A DNA stretch of 64,000 bases from Acanthosoma haemorrhoidale (Eukaryota > Arthropoda > Insecta > Hemiptera > Acanthosomatidae), in the NCBI GenBank assembly GCA_930367205.1, contig OV884013.1, forward strand, positions 122,675,827 to 122,739,826, written 5' to 3'. How positions within the stretch are numbered: position 1 is the stretch's first letter; every line of letters begins with the position of its first letter. The position numbers were made by a program, and so were the translations under genes. Below the pieces are notes generated by a model. The model did not search any database, was not told the origin of the DNA, and worked only from the letters and a program-made list of their open reading frames with translations. Shown here in pieces: positions 48,660 through 60,640 of this stretch.

Positions 48660-48812
48660 AGCAATGCAGCTAGGTACATTTTGTAGGGCCCCAGAAGTCG
48701 TCGTCTGCATGGCAGGGGTTGCTTCCGAAGGTATGCTAGTTTAGCGGGGAAGGCCAGGGAACTCCTCTAGGAAGGTCGTAGAGGCTGCCAGTGCCGGAGG
48801 GAAGATTAAGAA
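48660..48812 (+). repeat. Diverged relative of repeat S
   Basis: The order GCTAGGTACATTTTGTA, GTCGTCGTCTGCATGG, CTAGTTTAGCGGGGAAGGCC and CTCCTCTAGGAAGG matches the 149-bp repeat (CTAGGTACATTTTGTA, GATCGCCGTCTTGTACGG, CTAGTTTTAGCGAGTCAAAGCC, CCCACTAGGAAGG). The match includes the flank beyond its end (AAGAAAGAGAGGTACTG against AGGAAGAAAGGTGCTG). Confidence 0.7.
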
Positions 48813-48839
48813 AGAGAGGTACTGATGTAATTTATTTCG

Positions 48840-49410
48840 ATTTCTTCTTTTTAACCCCTAGCTTAGATTTTAAATATATACAACAATATAACATATAAAA
48901 AAGAGCTGTGTATGGCTCCTTTTACTGCATGCTATACATACCAAGCAGTTATTGCTAACCTAACATCTGTCTTTATGTTGTTAGAAATTGTACACAATCC
49001 AAAAACGAATAGGTGCTTACCTTTGGACTACACATGGGGACCTAAAACTAACTTAATTATAGAGCGTTCCCGTCTCGACTGCCTGCTGCCATCGATGGGG
49101 TAACGGAGCGGGAGTAATTTTGTTAAACAGGGAGTTTGTCATGTATTGCAGCGAATCAAAGAATTTGATATGTCTAAGGCGAATGAATTAATCCCCCGTA
49201 GGAAGCTCAAAATCTTCATGGAGCTCACTGTTCCTCCGCTGCTAGAAAAAAAGTATGTCGGACTTCTTTAATGAGTATACCGTTCTCAAACTGTTGGAGT
49301 CGCTTTGCTGCCGCTGACTATGCACCGTACAGCAGAGCCAGAGTGTGCTCTTGTCATGAGCTTGAGATGCTGAGATAGAAGTCGTGTTTGTTTTAACTTT
49401 CTCGCAAAAC
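48840..49410 (-). pseudogene. Family B-related jockey-like fragment (B4)
   Basis: The plus-strand words GCCATCGATGGGGTAACGG, GTTTGTCATGTATTGCAGCGA and TCAAAGAATTTGATATGTCT, plus CACCGTACAGCAGAGCC, parallel B2 (GCCATCGATGCGGGAGGGG, GCACCGTACAGCAGAGCTGG). On the minus strand this is the RT ORF C-terminus, with many frame breaks, and its 3' UTR. It shares GCTCCTTTTACTGCAT with B3. Confidence 0.8.
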
Positions 49411-50767
49411 GTCTACAATAAAGGAGCTACATGTAAAAAAGCTCAAAATGTCTGCCTTAAATAGTCAGGTCATTCATGCGCGCAGCCAATGATAGTCGTT
49501 GGCCTATCAGGGGCTACTACTCAATCGCCTCTAGTAAGCGCTTGAGGTGTCGGGAGCGTGAATTAGTCCCATCTCTCTGTACTGACGCCGTTTTATTGAT
49601 GTAAGTGTACGGAAAGGTAGGCTGGTGTTTTTTGTTCCGTGGACAGTTTAACTTCTTTTTGTCCGTGGTGAAGAAGTTATACCAAATGTTCAAAAATGTA
49701 ATCCGTTCGAGAAGACACTGTCTTCTATGAAGGTGAGTTCTTCTGCAACCCGAAACGACAGCATTCTTCGTCGAAAATCATTTGTTCTTTGCGTCGAAAG
49801 CACGACTTTCAATAGCCTGTGTTATGTAAAGTATGTATCGGTAAGAAACTTATCTATCGGTATTAAGAATGACAATGAAGTCTGACGAGATGGCCGGAGG
49901 CGATACCCAACGATGCCACTAGCAATAAACAGAGCCGGCACGAACGCGGCCTTCGGGCGTCTGCATCACGCTGTAATAGTTTCTTATCACGTCTTCATCT
50001 GAATTTTAAATCCATCCACTGTCGAAGTGGGGGTCCGACACTCGGCACGGAGATCTGCAACCGTTGAGGGATTCTTTGTCGGCTGCCTTGGCAGAAATAT
50101 CCTCAGGTTTTACATAAAACAGCCTTCCCGGCTTCTTATTGGCACCCCATCTCTTTTAACGGCTGCTTACATCAGGGCCTTCTTTATCTTTTATAGGGCC
50201 TCCTTGTTTCTTTCTTTGATTGGGGGAGGCTTCTCTCAGCTGTTCTGTGAATACGAAACACCTCGCTCACATGCAGGGGGACTAGCCAATGAGTATTACC
50301 TCTCAAAAAAGGCCGATTCTATACAATTATAGCTGGTTGAGAGATAACAAAAAGTTGTGGCTGTCAATTTATTGTATACAAAAAAGATTCGCCTTATAGC
50401 AGTTCTCATGTGTAATGATGCTCATCATTAAAGTTAGCGTGATCATCAAAAGAAGTATTGGCCAATCACGACTAAAAAGGGGGTGACATTAAACAAAAAT
50501 CTAAAGTTCATTCAAACTCAACAGGAATAATTTTCCAGAGCTAATACAGGTCTAGGTCGAACACAGCGAGGTCATGACCAGTGACCCTAAAAACTTATTT
50601 TTGACTTTGCGGAGTGGATTTTTAGTTTAAGTAAACATTCTATCTTCTTTTTTGATAAGAGTTACAACAGTGATCAAACTCAAGGAATAGAAATATTCTA
50701 GGCCTTTGACCATACCAAAAATACTCTTATGGGTAACAGGTAAACGAGGTATAAATAAAAAAATATA
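49411..50767. other. Unassigned DNA, GC-richer in places
   Basis: 49480-49640 and 49890-50300 are GC-richer. The plus-strand frame 50027-50332 (101 codons) has no recognised domain. Confidence 0.35.
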
Positions 50768-51537
50768 ACTTCTTTATTGTGCTAAAATTACAATCTGCCT
50801 TATTAGGCAATAAGTAATTGAGATAAATGCTCTCATTCATACAGTATTTACAGACAGCCCAGAGGCCTGCGAAAGAGGAAGTGGAGTCTTGGGAAGTCCC
50901 CCTCGCTCCTCCGTCAGCCGCGTCACTTGATAAGAGCCAGTGGAGGCTGACCAAGAACGCGAGACCACAGACGCTCCAGGACATGATTGGAGAAACTGGC
51001 CATTGCCAGGACTCCCACTGTCACGCATTTATAGCAGGTCACGAGGCCACTGCCGTTTCAATCTCCGAGGAGGGTTATAGGGATGAGTGGTGGAGTGCAA
51101 TGACTGTGCTAGGGGATTAGGGTGGCTGGATAAGTTACTATGTAATTTCATGGACTTGGAAGGGATGAGTTCAAGAATGTAAGCTATATTCAGATCGTTA
51201 TGATGGCTTTTGTTGCTGACGTAATAAGGGGCATTTACTATATACGCTTGATGTTCGACTTTTTTGATGTCCCCCATAGCTCTATTCCGTATGTCCGGAT
51301 TGGTTTAAGTATAACTTTGTAGATTAGTAATTTGTTTTCTATTGAGAGATGAGATGTCCTTTGAAGTAGTCTGTACAGTTGTCTAAAGCGTCTGTTTAGT
51401 TATTGTCTTTTTAGCCTCGTGTGTGGGTTCTAGGTCAGTCCTTTGTCGAGATGGAAGCCTAAGTACCGTACTGTCTCGGATACAGGGAGAGGAATAGAAT
51501 TAAAATAAACTATTGGACAAGACTTGCGACAGAGGGT
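50768..51537 (-). pseudogene. Family A fragment (A11)
   Basis: Retains the full 3' tail: the plus strand reads CTTTATTGTGCTAAAATTAC, then CTGCCTTATTAGGCAATAAG. The 3' UTR has a deletion at GGCCTGCGAAAGAGG. The RT ORF C-terminal half runs back to the VRYLGFHLDK stretch, with small deletions (for example near 51240). Confidence 0.92.
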
Positions 51538-52477
51538 TAAGTTAATGTGGGAACACACTATGTATAAATAGGAAATATATTGTGAACTCCGATGAACTCT
51601 CTGTGGGCTTAACAGTATTCATTCAAAACTTGACAAGGGAATTAAGTCAGCGAACGTCAGAATACTTTAATGATTTTTCTTAGAATCGCTGTTAGAAACT
51701 GCAAGAGTTAGGTACATTCTGGAAGGCCATAAAGTCCTGTGGTAGCCATGATTGCGCAGAGAAAATAATAATTGCTCTTCTCGGCGCGCTAATAGCCCAC
51801 CTAGCCATCATCTACTGCCTGCCGTTTAAGCAACATTATGAGGGCCTTGATTATCTGTCAACATATATAAAGGGAGATTGGCAAGGAGCCAGCTCGAGGG
51901 TCCGACAACTTTGCACCATCACACCGCCATTTCTGATTCAATAGCGTTTTCACCAGTTAAGGCGATGTCAGGGCTTTTTATTTGTCTGTTATCTATACTA
52001 AACAGTTATTAAAGAGAATCATACGCCTATCATACTACCAATTAGAATGGATATGGATGAGGTATTATTCGTGATTTACTTCAAAACCATCTGTAAAGAA
52101 CGGTTAAAGCAAGTATGTACCAGTGTGGTTCAGTAGTTGACAGTTTTTAGAATTTTGTTGATTTTCAAAACCAGTAATGGTTATTATGCTTATTCTTTGT
52201 GTGTATGACACCCTGCCTTTTCCAGACTTTGGCAGCCCACTGTTCAAGGTAGACTTCTATAAAGTCCTACTTGATAACTACTATTATTTAACTTACGAGG
52301 GTGACCCAAAGGCAGGTACTTATTTACACGTTACATACACAATATATTTAATTATACAATACCAAAGTACTAAAACTTTCATCAGCCCAGCTGCTCGAGC
52401 AGCATTCAAGTGTTTTTTTAATTGAATCTCTGCTATAATTTTTATATCACCCACACTTCATGGTTTTTATTTAAACA
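51538..52477. other. Unassigned DNA
   Basis: 51740-51960 is GC-richer with a TATA-like ATATATAAAGG at about 51864-51874. No transcript evidence and no recognised coding content. The frame 52177-52425 shows no known domain. Confidence 0.35.
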
Positions 52478-52752
52478 TCTTTATTGTGCTAAAATTACAA
52501 TCTGCCTTATTAGGCAATAAGTAATTGTGATAAATGTTCTCATTCATACCATATCTACGATTTTTCATTCACTCGCTCATTCATACAGTATTTACAAACA
52601 GCCCAGAGGCCTCCCAAATCCACATGGTTGTCACCTCCCTCGCATGCAAAAGAGTCTTGGGAAGTTCCCTACGATCCTCCGTCAGCCGCGTCACCGGATA
52701 CGACCCAGTGGAGAGCCACAGACGCTCAGGACATGATTGGAGAAACTGGTGA
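52478..52752 (-). repeat. Family A 3' UTR fragment (A12)
   Basis: Tail (CTTTATTGTGCTAAAATTAC, TTAGGCAATAAGTAATTGTG on the plus strand) and 3' UTR up to GATTGGAGAAACTGG, with deletions near 52650 and 52710. Confidence 0.92.
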
Positions 52753-55171
52753 TGGTTTTCGACTATAAAATTTAACCCTTGAGTACACACAAAATTGTCA
52801 TAATGAACATTGTTGTTTTAGTTCAACCATAGCCCAATTAACGATTTCAAGGAACAGGTCCATAAAGAAGATCCTCATGCATTTTTGTTCCAGAAACTAA
52901 AAGGGAATTTACCTTTCACATTCACGGTTAACACAGGCAATTAATCAATGAACTTACAAGAGGTGAAATATATATTCAATCGAGGAAATTCCTCGGTCAC
53001 GAGTTTATTATCATACAAACTAGTTATCGAATGGAGCAAATAAATATTTTTTTTAAATGTAATAATAGTAAAGTTCGAACTAAATAGATCTATAACAACA
53101 AAATAAATCTTTAGTAGGTATGTTTTAAACCCACATTAAAATAACTTCCACAGTCTAAAAGCAAACAAGACAATTCTATTAGTTACAATCCATAATGAGG
53201 TACATGTCGTGCCTGATCTTATTTATTTTTGAGGATTATTATTTTTTGAGAACCTGAGGTCGATTTAAAAATCAAAAATCCATTGCACAGATGTAAAATA
53301 AATTTTTAGTCACTGGTCATAAATGACAAGACTGTCAAAACTTGACCCTATGGGTCGCTGTGCGAAATTTTAAATATTTCTGCTGAGCTTGACTGGGGTT
53401 AAGCCTTTTACGATTTGCAGTGACACACAGTCACATTATTCACTGAGTTTTAATATTTGTATTCATACCCGCAATCGAAAGTAGGACGGTGGTTCTCGCT
53501 GGACAGGAGGCGATTATTAAGAGATTTACCGATTCTACTTCCAGTTGGAAATCCTCGAAGGAGCTTACCATGGCCGATTGTAAACCAGATATATATTACG
53601 GAGGAGTTGGGAATAATAATATTCAGCTTAGCCTTGGGTGAAAGCTGGGCGGTGTAGGTTGGTACACCTGCCTGGGAAGGTTGTACCACTCCCTCTGGAA
53701 TCCAACAATGGAATCTGGAGAAGTGAATCGACAGCTAAGATGATGGTTGTAAGCATCGAACCATTCATAGGGCAGTGGCCACAGGTCGTTTTACTTTGTC
53801 AATATATTCACTTGGCAACGGAGATTTTGTTTTTCTTGTATATATTATTATTTATTTATTATATAATTTCCTTATTAGTAAAAATCCCTATGAAAATAGT
53901 GCACAACATGTTTTTATTTCATAATTATATTACCTACATCACTTATCAAAATAATAACAAAAAATGTCTATTGTAATATTCATTCACTATTTATGTCATA
54001 TACACTAGTCAAAATAATTCAATCACAAAAATTAAGTTACCATAACGTTGAACAAATGTAACTTTAATAACAGGTAGTGGGTACGTGGGTGTCATGCCCT
54101 GTCCATGTCTTGATTATAAGCCATGGGACGCAATAAGTATGCCTAGGCCATTTGTCGCCCTTTTAAGTTATCAAAATCCACAGGGGTTGTTAAAAATTAT
54201 TGAACCTAAATAAACTTATCTCTTTTGTTAGTAAACAGGTTGTACACATAACGATAAAATGTGTGTTTACATATTTATTTATTTATCTTAGAAAACTCTT
54301 CTGTGGGCTGTTTTTCAATGAAAAGTATGAACAGATCTCGATTTTACAACCAGGACACGTATTTTTATGTCCGCCATTGCCAATTACAAATTTACCTTTC
54401 TTTTTTTATTGATTAAGCGTTGAAAATATCGACGTCGATTCGGGCCGTGTATTTTTGATAAATTGTATACTTATTATAATCATTTATTCTGTTCATTACA
54501 AAATTATTAAATAGTTTATTTTTATATAATTTAGAGAAATAAAAAGGCCCTATAGGGCTAGTTAGCCTCTCCCTTCGATGATTTTAGGGTTTAATATATG
54601 TGACATATTTTATTATATAATGTCTTAATTTAATTAATATTTATGTCTGCTTAGTTCCCTCCCTCCACCTTCAAACAGGTACTCCTAGTAAAAGGATCCG
54701 CTCACCCCAGATAAATTACCTTTCTTTTTCCCTTATCTATAATCTTAAAAATTTGAGAGCTAAGAAAAAAAAAAGATATATATATATTTATGCTTTATTC
54801 TAGTGTTCAACATTATACTACTACCAAACGATGTTACTTCTTTTTTAACATACTGTCTATAAAATAAAACTACTGATTTTTCAATTTTTACTGATAATTT
54901 TGAATAATTGTTGTCAGTACAAATATTAAGATACAATTGACATTCGGTTAGTTTCTTATTATTTTGTAATAGATAATTTTTCAAATTGTTTACACCCATC
55001 GGTATTCTCCATTACAATTGATTAAGTTGTCACAAAGAGGGGGTTAAGGACAGTAAAAAAACCCATCGTTATTCAGCGTTCTTGAATCGTTTACTGGATT
55101 AAACAAATTTTTAAAAAATGATTGTTTTTTCCTGATTTTTAATTTAGATACTACACATAGGCTTCCAAGTT
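52753..55171. other. Unassigned AT-rich DNA
   Basis: 53440-53780 is GC-richer, with frames on both strands but no recognised protein. The rest is AT-rich and unstructured. Confidence 0.4.
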
Positions 55172-55286
55172 CTTTATTGTGCAATAATTACAATCTGCCT
55201 TTTATAAGCCAATAATAATACAGATAAACGCTCTCATTCATACCATATTTACAGTCATCATTCACTCGCTCATTCATACAATAGGA
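55172..55286 (-). repeat. Family A 3' end (A13), variant-tail subfamily
   Basis: CTTTATTGTGCAATAATTAC, then CTGCCTTTTATAAGCCAATA and the CATTCATACCATATTTACAG stretch, as in A9 and A14. It ends at CAATAGGACTAA, exactly at the (CTATA)n repeat. Confidence 0.9.
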
Positions 55287-55292
55287 CTAATA

Positions 55293-55319
55293 CTACTATA
55301 CTATACTATACTATACTAC
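55293..55319. repeat. (CTATA)n pentanucleotide repeat
   Basis: About five units of CTATA in a row at the truncated end of copy A13. Confidence 0.9.
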
Positions 55320-55413
55320 ACATACACAAACTTTAATTATTTTTTAACCTGTTAATTAATAATGAGGTTAAGTTGAATGCATAATATAGGTATGAATATG
55401 AGTAAATAAATAC

Positions 55414-55510
55414 CTGATGTGTTGTGAGACCTCACTAAGCAATTAGTACACGTTGAGTCAGTCACAATGGTGTAGCTTTCATTGTTTTTTTGCGTTGGAA
55501 GACACAAGAC
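55414..55510 (-). other. Exon-like segment (97 nt), possible 5' UTR exon
   Basis: On the minus strand, TTTTTGTTTTCAG is a good acceptor and CATCAG-GTATTT a plausible donor. One of three frames is open throughout (starting VLCLPTQKN). If coded, it would leave one base, and joining to the exon at 32878 would then read G-GA-TGA, a stop. It therefore fits either as an untranslated exon spliced to the signal-peptide exon or as a coding exon of a different gene. No promoter was identified. Confidence 0.4.
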
Positions 55511-56108
55511 CTGAAAACAAAAAATAATTATCAGTATTTAAGGGCAATAGTCGATTTCGAGTTTGGATTCCATATTTAAACAACAAACAATCCCACGATA
55601 TCAGAGTTTTTTACGACTGAAACCATTCTACTAATGTCGTCAGTATATATCATTGCATTAATTGATAATAAATTAATGTAGATGTAGCGAGAGTAGTTGG
55701 CGGATATACGTGCGCACTGGATTTCCAGGCGGAACCATGCTGCGCAGGTATGCGAACCATTAACATAATTATCAGGATTTTACAACAAGATTGTGGGCTA
55801 TACGAAGCTGCGTAGTAAATTCTTTCTACCTTCTCCGGCAATCCAGTGCCAGCAATCTTCTTATTAGTTCTAATACCCATGGATCATCGGCTGCTAATAA
55901 ATGCGGTATGCTGTGCCGTGGGAAATACAGCTATCTTCAGCGTTCGCGTTTCTGCGGGGCAGTTGGCGATCTAAAGGGAATCTTATCTCAAATAACTAAT
56001 TTAAAATATATAGGCCTTATCAGTAATATAATGGCGAATAATAGTTACATAGATATCAGTTACATGATATATAAACTTGACTGGTCATATTAATAATACA
56101 ACAACAAT
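55511..56108. other. Unassigned DNA
   Basis: 55680-55990 is GC-richer, with overlapping frames on both strands and no recognised domain. Confidence 0.4.
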
Positions 56109-57205
56109 CTTTATTGTGCAATAATTACAATCTGCCTTTTATAAGACAATAATAATACAAATAAATGATCTCATTCATACCATATTTACAGTCATCATTC
56201 ACTCGCTCATTCATACAATAGGACAAGATTGGAGAAACTGGCCATTGCCAGGACTCCCACTGTCACGCGATTATAGCAGGTCACGAGGCCACTGCCGTTT
56301 CAGTCTCCGAGGAGGATTATAGGGATGAGTGGCGCAGTGCAAAGACTGTGCTACAGGATTAGGGTGGTTGGAAAGGCTACTGTGGAATTTCATAAACTTG
56401 GAAGGGATGAGTTCTAGAATGTAGGGTATATTAAGGTCGTTATGAAGGGTTTTGTTGCTGACATAATAAGGGGCATTTACTATTGTTCTCAGGACTTTGG
56501 ATTGAAAGGATTGGATACGCTTGATGTTCGACTTTTTTGCTGTCCCCCATAGCTCTATTCCGTATGTCCAGATTGGCTTAAGTATAACTTTGTAGATTAG
56601 TAGTTTATTTTCTATTGAGAGATGGGATGTCCTTTGAAGTAGTCTGTACAGTTATCCAAAGCGTCTGTTTAGTTCTTGTCTTTTTAGTCTCGTATGTGGG
56701 TTCCAGGTCAGCCGTTTGTCGAGATGGAACCCTAAATACCGTACTGTCTCGGTTACAGGGAGAGGAATATAATTAAAATAAACTAGTGGACAAGTCTTGC
56801 GACAAAGGGTGAAGGTAATGTGGGAGCATTTTGCTTCATTAACTTTGATCCGCCATTGATTGCACCAATACTCGATCTAGTCAAGGTGTTTTTGAAGGTT
56901 ATGGGATGCTATGTCGGGGTCTGGGTGGGATGACAAGACTGCAGTGTCATCTGCAAATGTGGCTAAGAAGGTATTGGGAGTAGAGGGGACATCAGCGGTG
57001 TATAGGTTATAGGGGATGGGGCCTAGGACACTGCCCTGTGGAACTCCTGCATTTATGGGATAGTAGTTAGAGTATTCTAAACCACAGCGGACTTGGAAGA
57101 AGCGGTTTGAAAGGTAGGACTGTAGGATTAGGAAAAGGGTCTGTGGTAAATGTCTTTTGAGCTTGTAGAGCAAACCTGCGTGCCAAACCCTGTCAAAAGC
57201 TTGAG
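56109..57205 (-). pseudogene. Family A jockey-like retrotransposon (A14), longest copy, with RT catalytic box
   Basis: Minus-strand codons start in the RT palm domain (AFDRVWHAGLLYKLKRH). They run through LSNRFFQVRCG, AGVPQGSVLGPIPYNLY and FATFADDTAVLSSHPD, giving the PQGS and F-ADD motifs of LINE reverse transcriptases. A single nonsense codon follows HLD at about 56877. After it come IEYWCNQWRIKVNE, RYLGFHLDKRLTW, KRLRRQELN-like residues, LLYRLLRRTSHLSIENKLL and the C-terminal NDLNIPYILELIPSK. The 3' UTR and variant tail end at CTTTATT (56109). The element is truncated upstream of the palm domain, so the endonuclease is absent. Confidence 0.95.
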
Positions 57206-57626
57206 CTATTAGGTGCCTTAAACTAATGAGTAAGGTCATATTAAAGAGAAAAGTTATATTTGACAATTTGTACTATGTTAGTATCCTGTAAAACTGCTTC
57301 AAAAAAGATATGCTATGGCGTCTCGAGAGTACAATAAACACATTGCATTTCAAAATCCAAGATTTTTTTTAAATAGTATTTTCAACTAAATCTTCTACAC
57401 TAAATAACTGGATCATTGAGATCTGTACCATCCATAAAACTTGTAAATATCGAAAGCGCTACCATTTCAGAAGAATTTGTCATTTAAATTCTTTACTAAG
57501 CTAATTTTGAATACATTATTTTTAAAGTTGCTCTAAGCTCAAGTTACAAAAATTGTAAATTGCACAAGACTCTTTCCACGCACTAATTTATAGTCCGTGG
57601 AACTTGTGATCACTCTATACCTCATG
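57206..57626. other. Unassigned AT-rich DNA
   Basis: Nothing recognised. Confidence 0.4.
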
Positions 57627-57850
57627 TGTATAGTAGTTGGTATAGTGTATATATAAAGGATAAACAATTTGTATAGTAGTTAGTATAGTGTAGTATATAA
57701 AGGATAAACAATTTGTATAGTAGTTAGTATAGTGTAGTATGTAAAGGATAAACAATTTGTATAGTAGTTAGTATAGTGCAGTATATAAAGGATAAACAAT
57801 TTTTATAGTAGTTAGTATAGTGTAGTATATAGAGGATAAACAATTAGTAT
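57627..57850. repeat. Minisatellite, 43-44 bp unit, about five copies
   Basis: TGTATAGTAGTT(A/G)GTATAGTG followed by TATATAAAGGATAAACAATT starts at 57627, 57670, 57714, 57758 and 57802. Single-base differences distinguish the units. Each unit contains TATAAAGG or a near variant. Confidence 0.96.
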
Positions 57851-59227
57851 AAACCATTTCACTATACATAGGATTTGTTTTTTTTTGTGAAGTGAGTTAT
57901 TTTTTTGTAAGACACACTTCAAAACATAAATGGATTGCCTAACCATTCACAAAATTTTAGATAACATCAAAACACTTTCGAATACATTTGAAATGTTCGC
58001 TAGTAGTTTTTTAATAGATAGTCCTCTTTTTTTGGTGTTTGAACGCCAAGCAGGGCAAAAGTTCATGTAATTAGCTCAATCAAAAATGATTGTGATCAAA
58101 ATATCATTATCGGTTTTAAAGAGCTTTTGTAATTTTAATTCGGACAAAAAGATTTATTTTCTCAATCAGAACTTTAATTCGATTCATTTTTAATTATAAT
58201 GTGTTAGTTTAATTAATGTCTCTTAAGTATTTTTTACATCTGTTAAATATTTATGCGAGTCCCAACTGAGATTAATTATCTCAAATGAAAAAGTCAGGAG
58301 TTTTAAGCTCATTATGCATACATAATATTTGTTACGGTATCGTTAGAATTTATCGATAATCAACAGCGAAGATGTTAGTATTTAGTTTTTAGACTAGAAG
58401 CATTGCAGGGTATATGCACTATTGAACACAGATTGAACTGAACGAGTGAATTAATTAACGTTTGCACGTCCGTAACCTATCGAATGTTCTAAAAATGTAT
58501 TGAAAATTTAAATATAGGGCTGTGACTAGGAGGGAGATTATACCTACAAAAGACGGACTTCGGAGTATTGTACTCCCTGAGGGTCATTGCGGGGTTGAGT
58601 CATAATCTAGTGTTATTTGACCACTTCCATTTTTGCCTACGACCCGATGTTAGTCAGCAGGTTCAATGCCCACACGCATGGAAATGTGTCTTTGCGTTGG
58701 AAGTGTTAGTTCAAAGATCGCCTTAGTAAATCTTATCCCGTTTTCTCTCATCAGAGACCATCGGGGACTTAATCCTTTGCCAAAGACAAGATATCCTTCC
58801 GCGATGAAATGGAGAGAGGTGGTTGGCCTCCTCTCGGTTCTTCCCTGGCCCTGGAGCAGGCAAGAGTACTCCTCCCGAAACGTGACCAATTTCCTTTTTC
58901 GTTTCTTCTTTTTCCGAAACCGCTCTCCCATACAGATGGCCACTGACCGATCAACAACTTTTTCCGGAGGGAAATTCGTTGCCGACTCGTAGGAATGAAT
59001 GACTCGGCCCATTGGAGCGTAAAAAGAAATTAATGTCAGTCTCGATTCAACGATTGTCAATTGAAAATTAATCTTTTAATAGACTTTCCGGGCTATTAAT
59101 CGTTTTACAATCTCCTTCGACAGTGAATTATTCAATTGTAAACAGAGGGGAAAAACGACGCTGATTTGAAGAAATTTCAAGTGTTAAAATTACGATTTTA
59201 TTATTTTACAACGAAGGAAAATGTTCC
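57851..59227. other. Unassigned DNA
   Basis: 58500-59060 is GC-richer and open on both strands (136 codons minus at 59060-58650, 108 plus at 58666-58992). Neither product shows a recognised domain, and at least one must be a shadow. Confidence 0.35.
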
Positions 59228-59392
59228 TGAATTACTTTTACCCTCTCCTTGCATCCGAGACAGTACGGTTTTTAGGCTTCCATTTCGACAAAAGGCTAGC
59301 ATGGAACCCACACACGAGGGTAAAGAAACAACTGTACAGACTTCAAAGCATATCCCATTTCTCAATAGAAAATAAATTACTATTTTATATAT
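59228..59392 (+). pseudogene. Family A RT fragment (A15a)
   Basis: From TTACCCTCTCCTTGCATCCG (LPLASETVRF) through GGCTTCCATTTCGACAAAAG to TCAATAGAAAATAAATTACT. A deletion in the middle joins AAGAAACAA to CTGTACAGACT. Confidence 0.85.
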
Positions 59393-59576
59393 AAATATAA
59401 ATGAATGGAATTTGAAAGAACAACATGACAATATATCTCTTGCCGTAGTCTAAATTATAAAGCAAAGAAATAGAAACAGAAAAAAATTTGAACGAGTCTC
59501 TAATATATCAATTCACAACTTCTCAGAAATTATCTATCCATGCCCAGATAATACATAATAACACTAATACTGTATG

Positions 59577-60308
59577 TGACCTGGAACCCACACACGAGGC
59601 TAAAAAGACAAGAACTAAACAGACGCTTTGGACTACTGTACAGACTACTTCGAAGGACATCCCATCTCTCAATAGAAAATAAATTACTAATCTACAAAGT
59701 TATACTTAAGCCGATCTGGACATACGACATATACCTATGGGGGACAGCAAAAAAGTCGAACATCAAGCGTATCCAATCCTTTCAATTAAAAGTCCTGAGA
59801 ACAATAGTTAATGCCCCTTATTACGTCAGCAAATAAACCCTTCATAATGATCTCAATATACCCTACATTCTTGAACTCATCAACCTGACCAACCAGCCAA
59901 ATCCCGTAGCACAGTCATTACACTGCACCACTCATCCCTATAATACTCCTCGGAGACTGTAACGCCAGTGGTCTCGCAACCCGCTATAAATACGTGACAG
60001 TGTGGGAGCCCTGCACAGTTTCTCCAATCGTGTCCTGAGCGTCGGTGGCTCTCGTGATATTGGCCAGCCTCCACTGACTCGTATCCGGTGACGTGGCTGA
60101 CGGAGGAGCGTGGGGTATATCCCAATACTCCGCTTCCTCTTTCGCATGCGAGGGAGGTGACAACCATATGGATTTGGGAGGCCTCTGGGCTGCTTCTAAA
60201 TACTGTATGAATGAGCGAGGGAATGAAGAAGTGTAAATTTGGTATGAATAAGAAAATTGAACACAATTATTTATTGCCCAATAAGGCAGATTGTAATTTT
60301 ATCACATT
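59577..60308 (+). pseudogene. Family A fragment (A15b), RT C-terminus and 3' UTR
   Basis: NPHTRLKRQELNRRFGLLYR through LLRRTSHLSIENKLLIYK and IQSFQLKVLRTIVNAPYYVS is one of the best preserved C-terminal stretches (59576-59836 open). A deletion then removes the LIPSK region (ACTCATC joined to AACCTGACC). The 3' UTR and tail end at ATTGTAATTTTATCACATTAA. Confidence 0.93.
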
Positions 60309-60340
60309 AATGATTTGATTTATTAATTTATTTATTCAAA

Positions 60341-60640
60341 CTTCTTTATTGTGCTGAAATTACAATCTGCCTTATTAGGCAATAAGTAATTGAGATAAAT
60401 GCTCTCATTCATACAGTATTTACAATTCATCATTCACACGCTCATTCATACAATATTTACAGACACCCCAGAGGCCTCCCAAGTCCACATGTTTGGCACC
60501 TCCCTCGCATACGAAAGAGGAAGCGGAAGTCCTCCACGCTCCTCTGTCAGCCGCTTCACCGGATACAAGCCAGTGGAGGCTGACGAAGAGCGCGAGAGCC
60601 ACAGACGCTCATGACATGATTGGAGAAACTGGCCATTGCC
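60341..60640 (-). repeat. Family A 3' UTR fragment (A16)
   Basis: Tail on the plus strand: CTTTATTGTGCTGAAATTAC, CTGCCTTATTAGGCAATAAG. It continues through the 3' UTR to GAGAAACTGGCCATTGCC and then unrelated TTATTATTATT. A16 and A15b meet tail to tail within about 32 bp. Confidence 0.92.

Noticed and set aside
51860..51960. Promoter at ATATATAAAGG
   Set aside because: A TATA-like word alone is expected often in AT-rich DNA. No initiator, downstream element or exon could be paired with it.
55414..55510. Coding exon of the same host gene upstream of the signal-peptide exon
   Set aside because: Joining it in frame to the exon at 32878 creates an immediate stop (G-GA-TGA), so it can only be untranslated or belong elsewhere.
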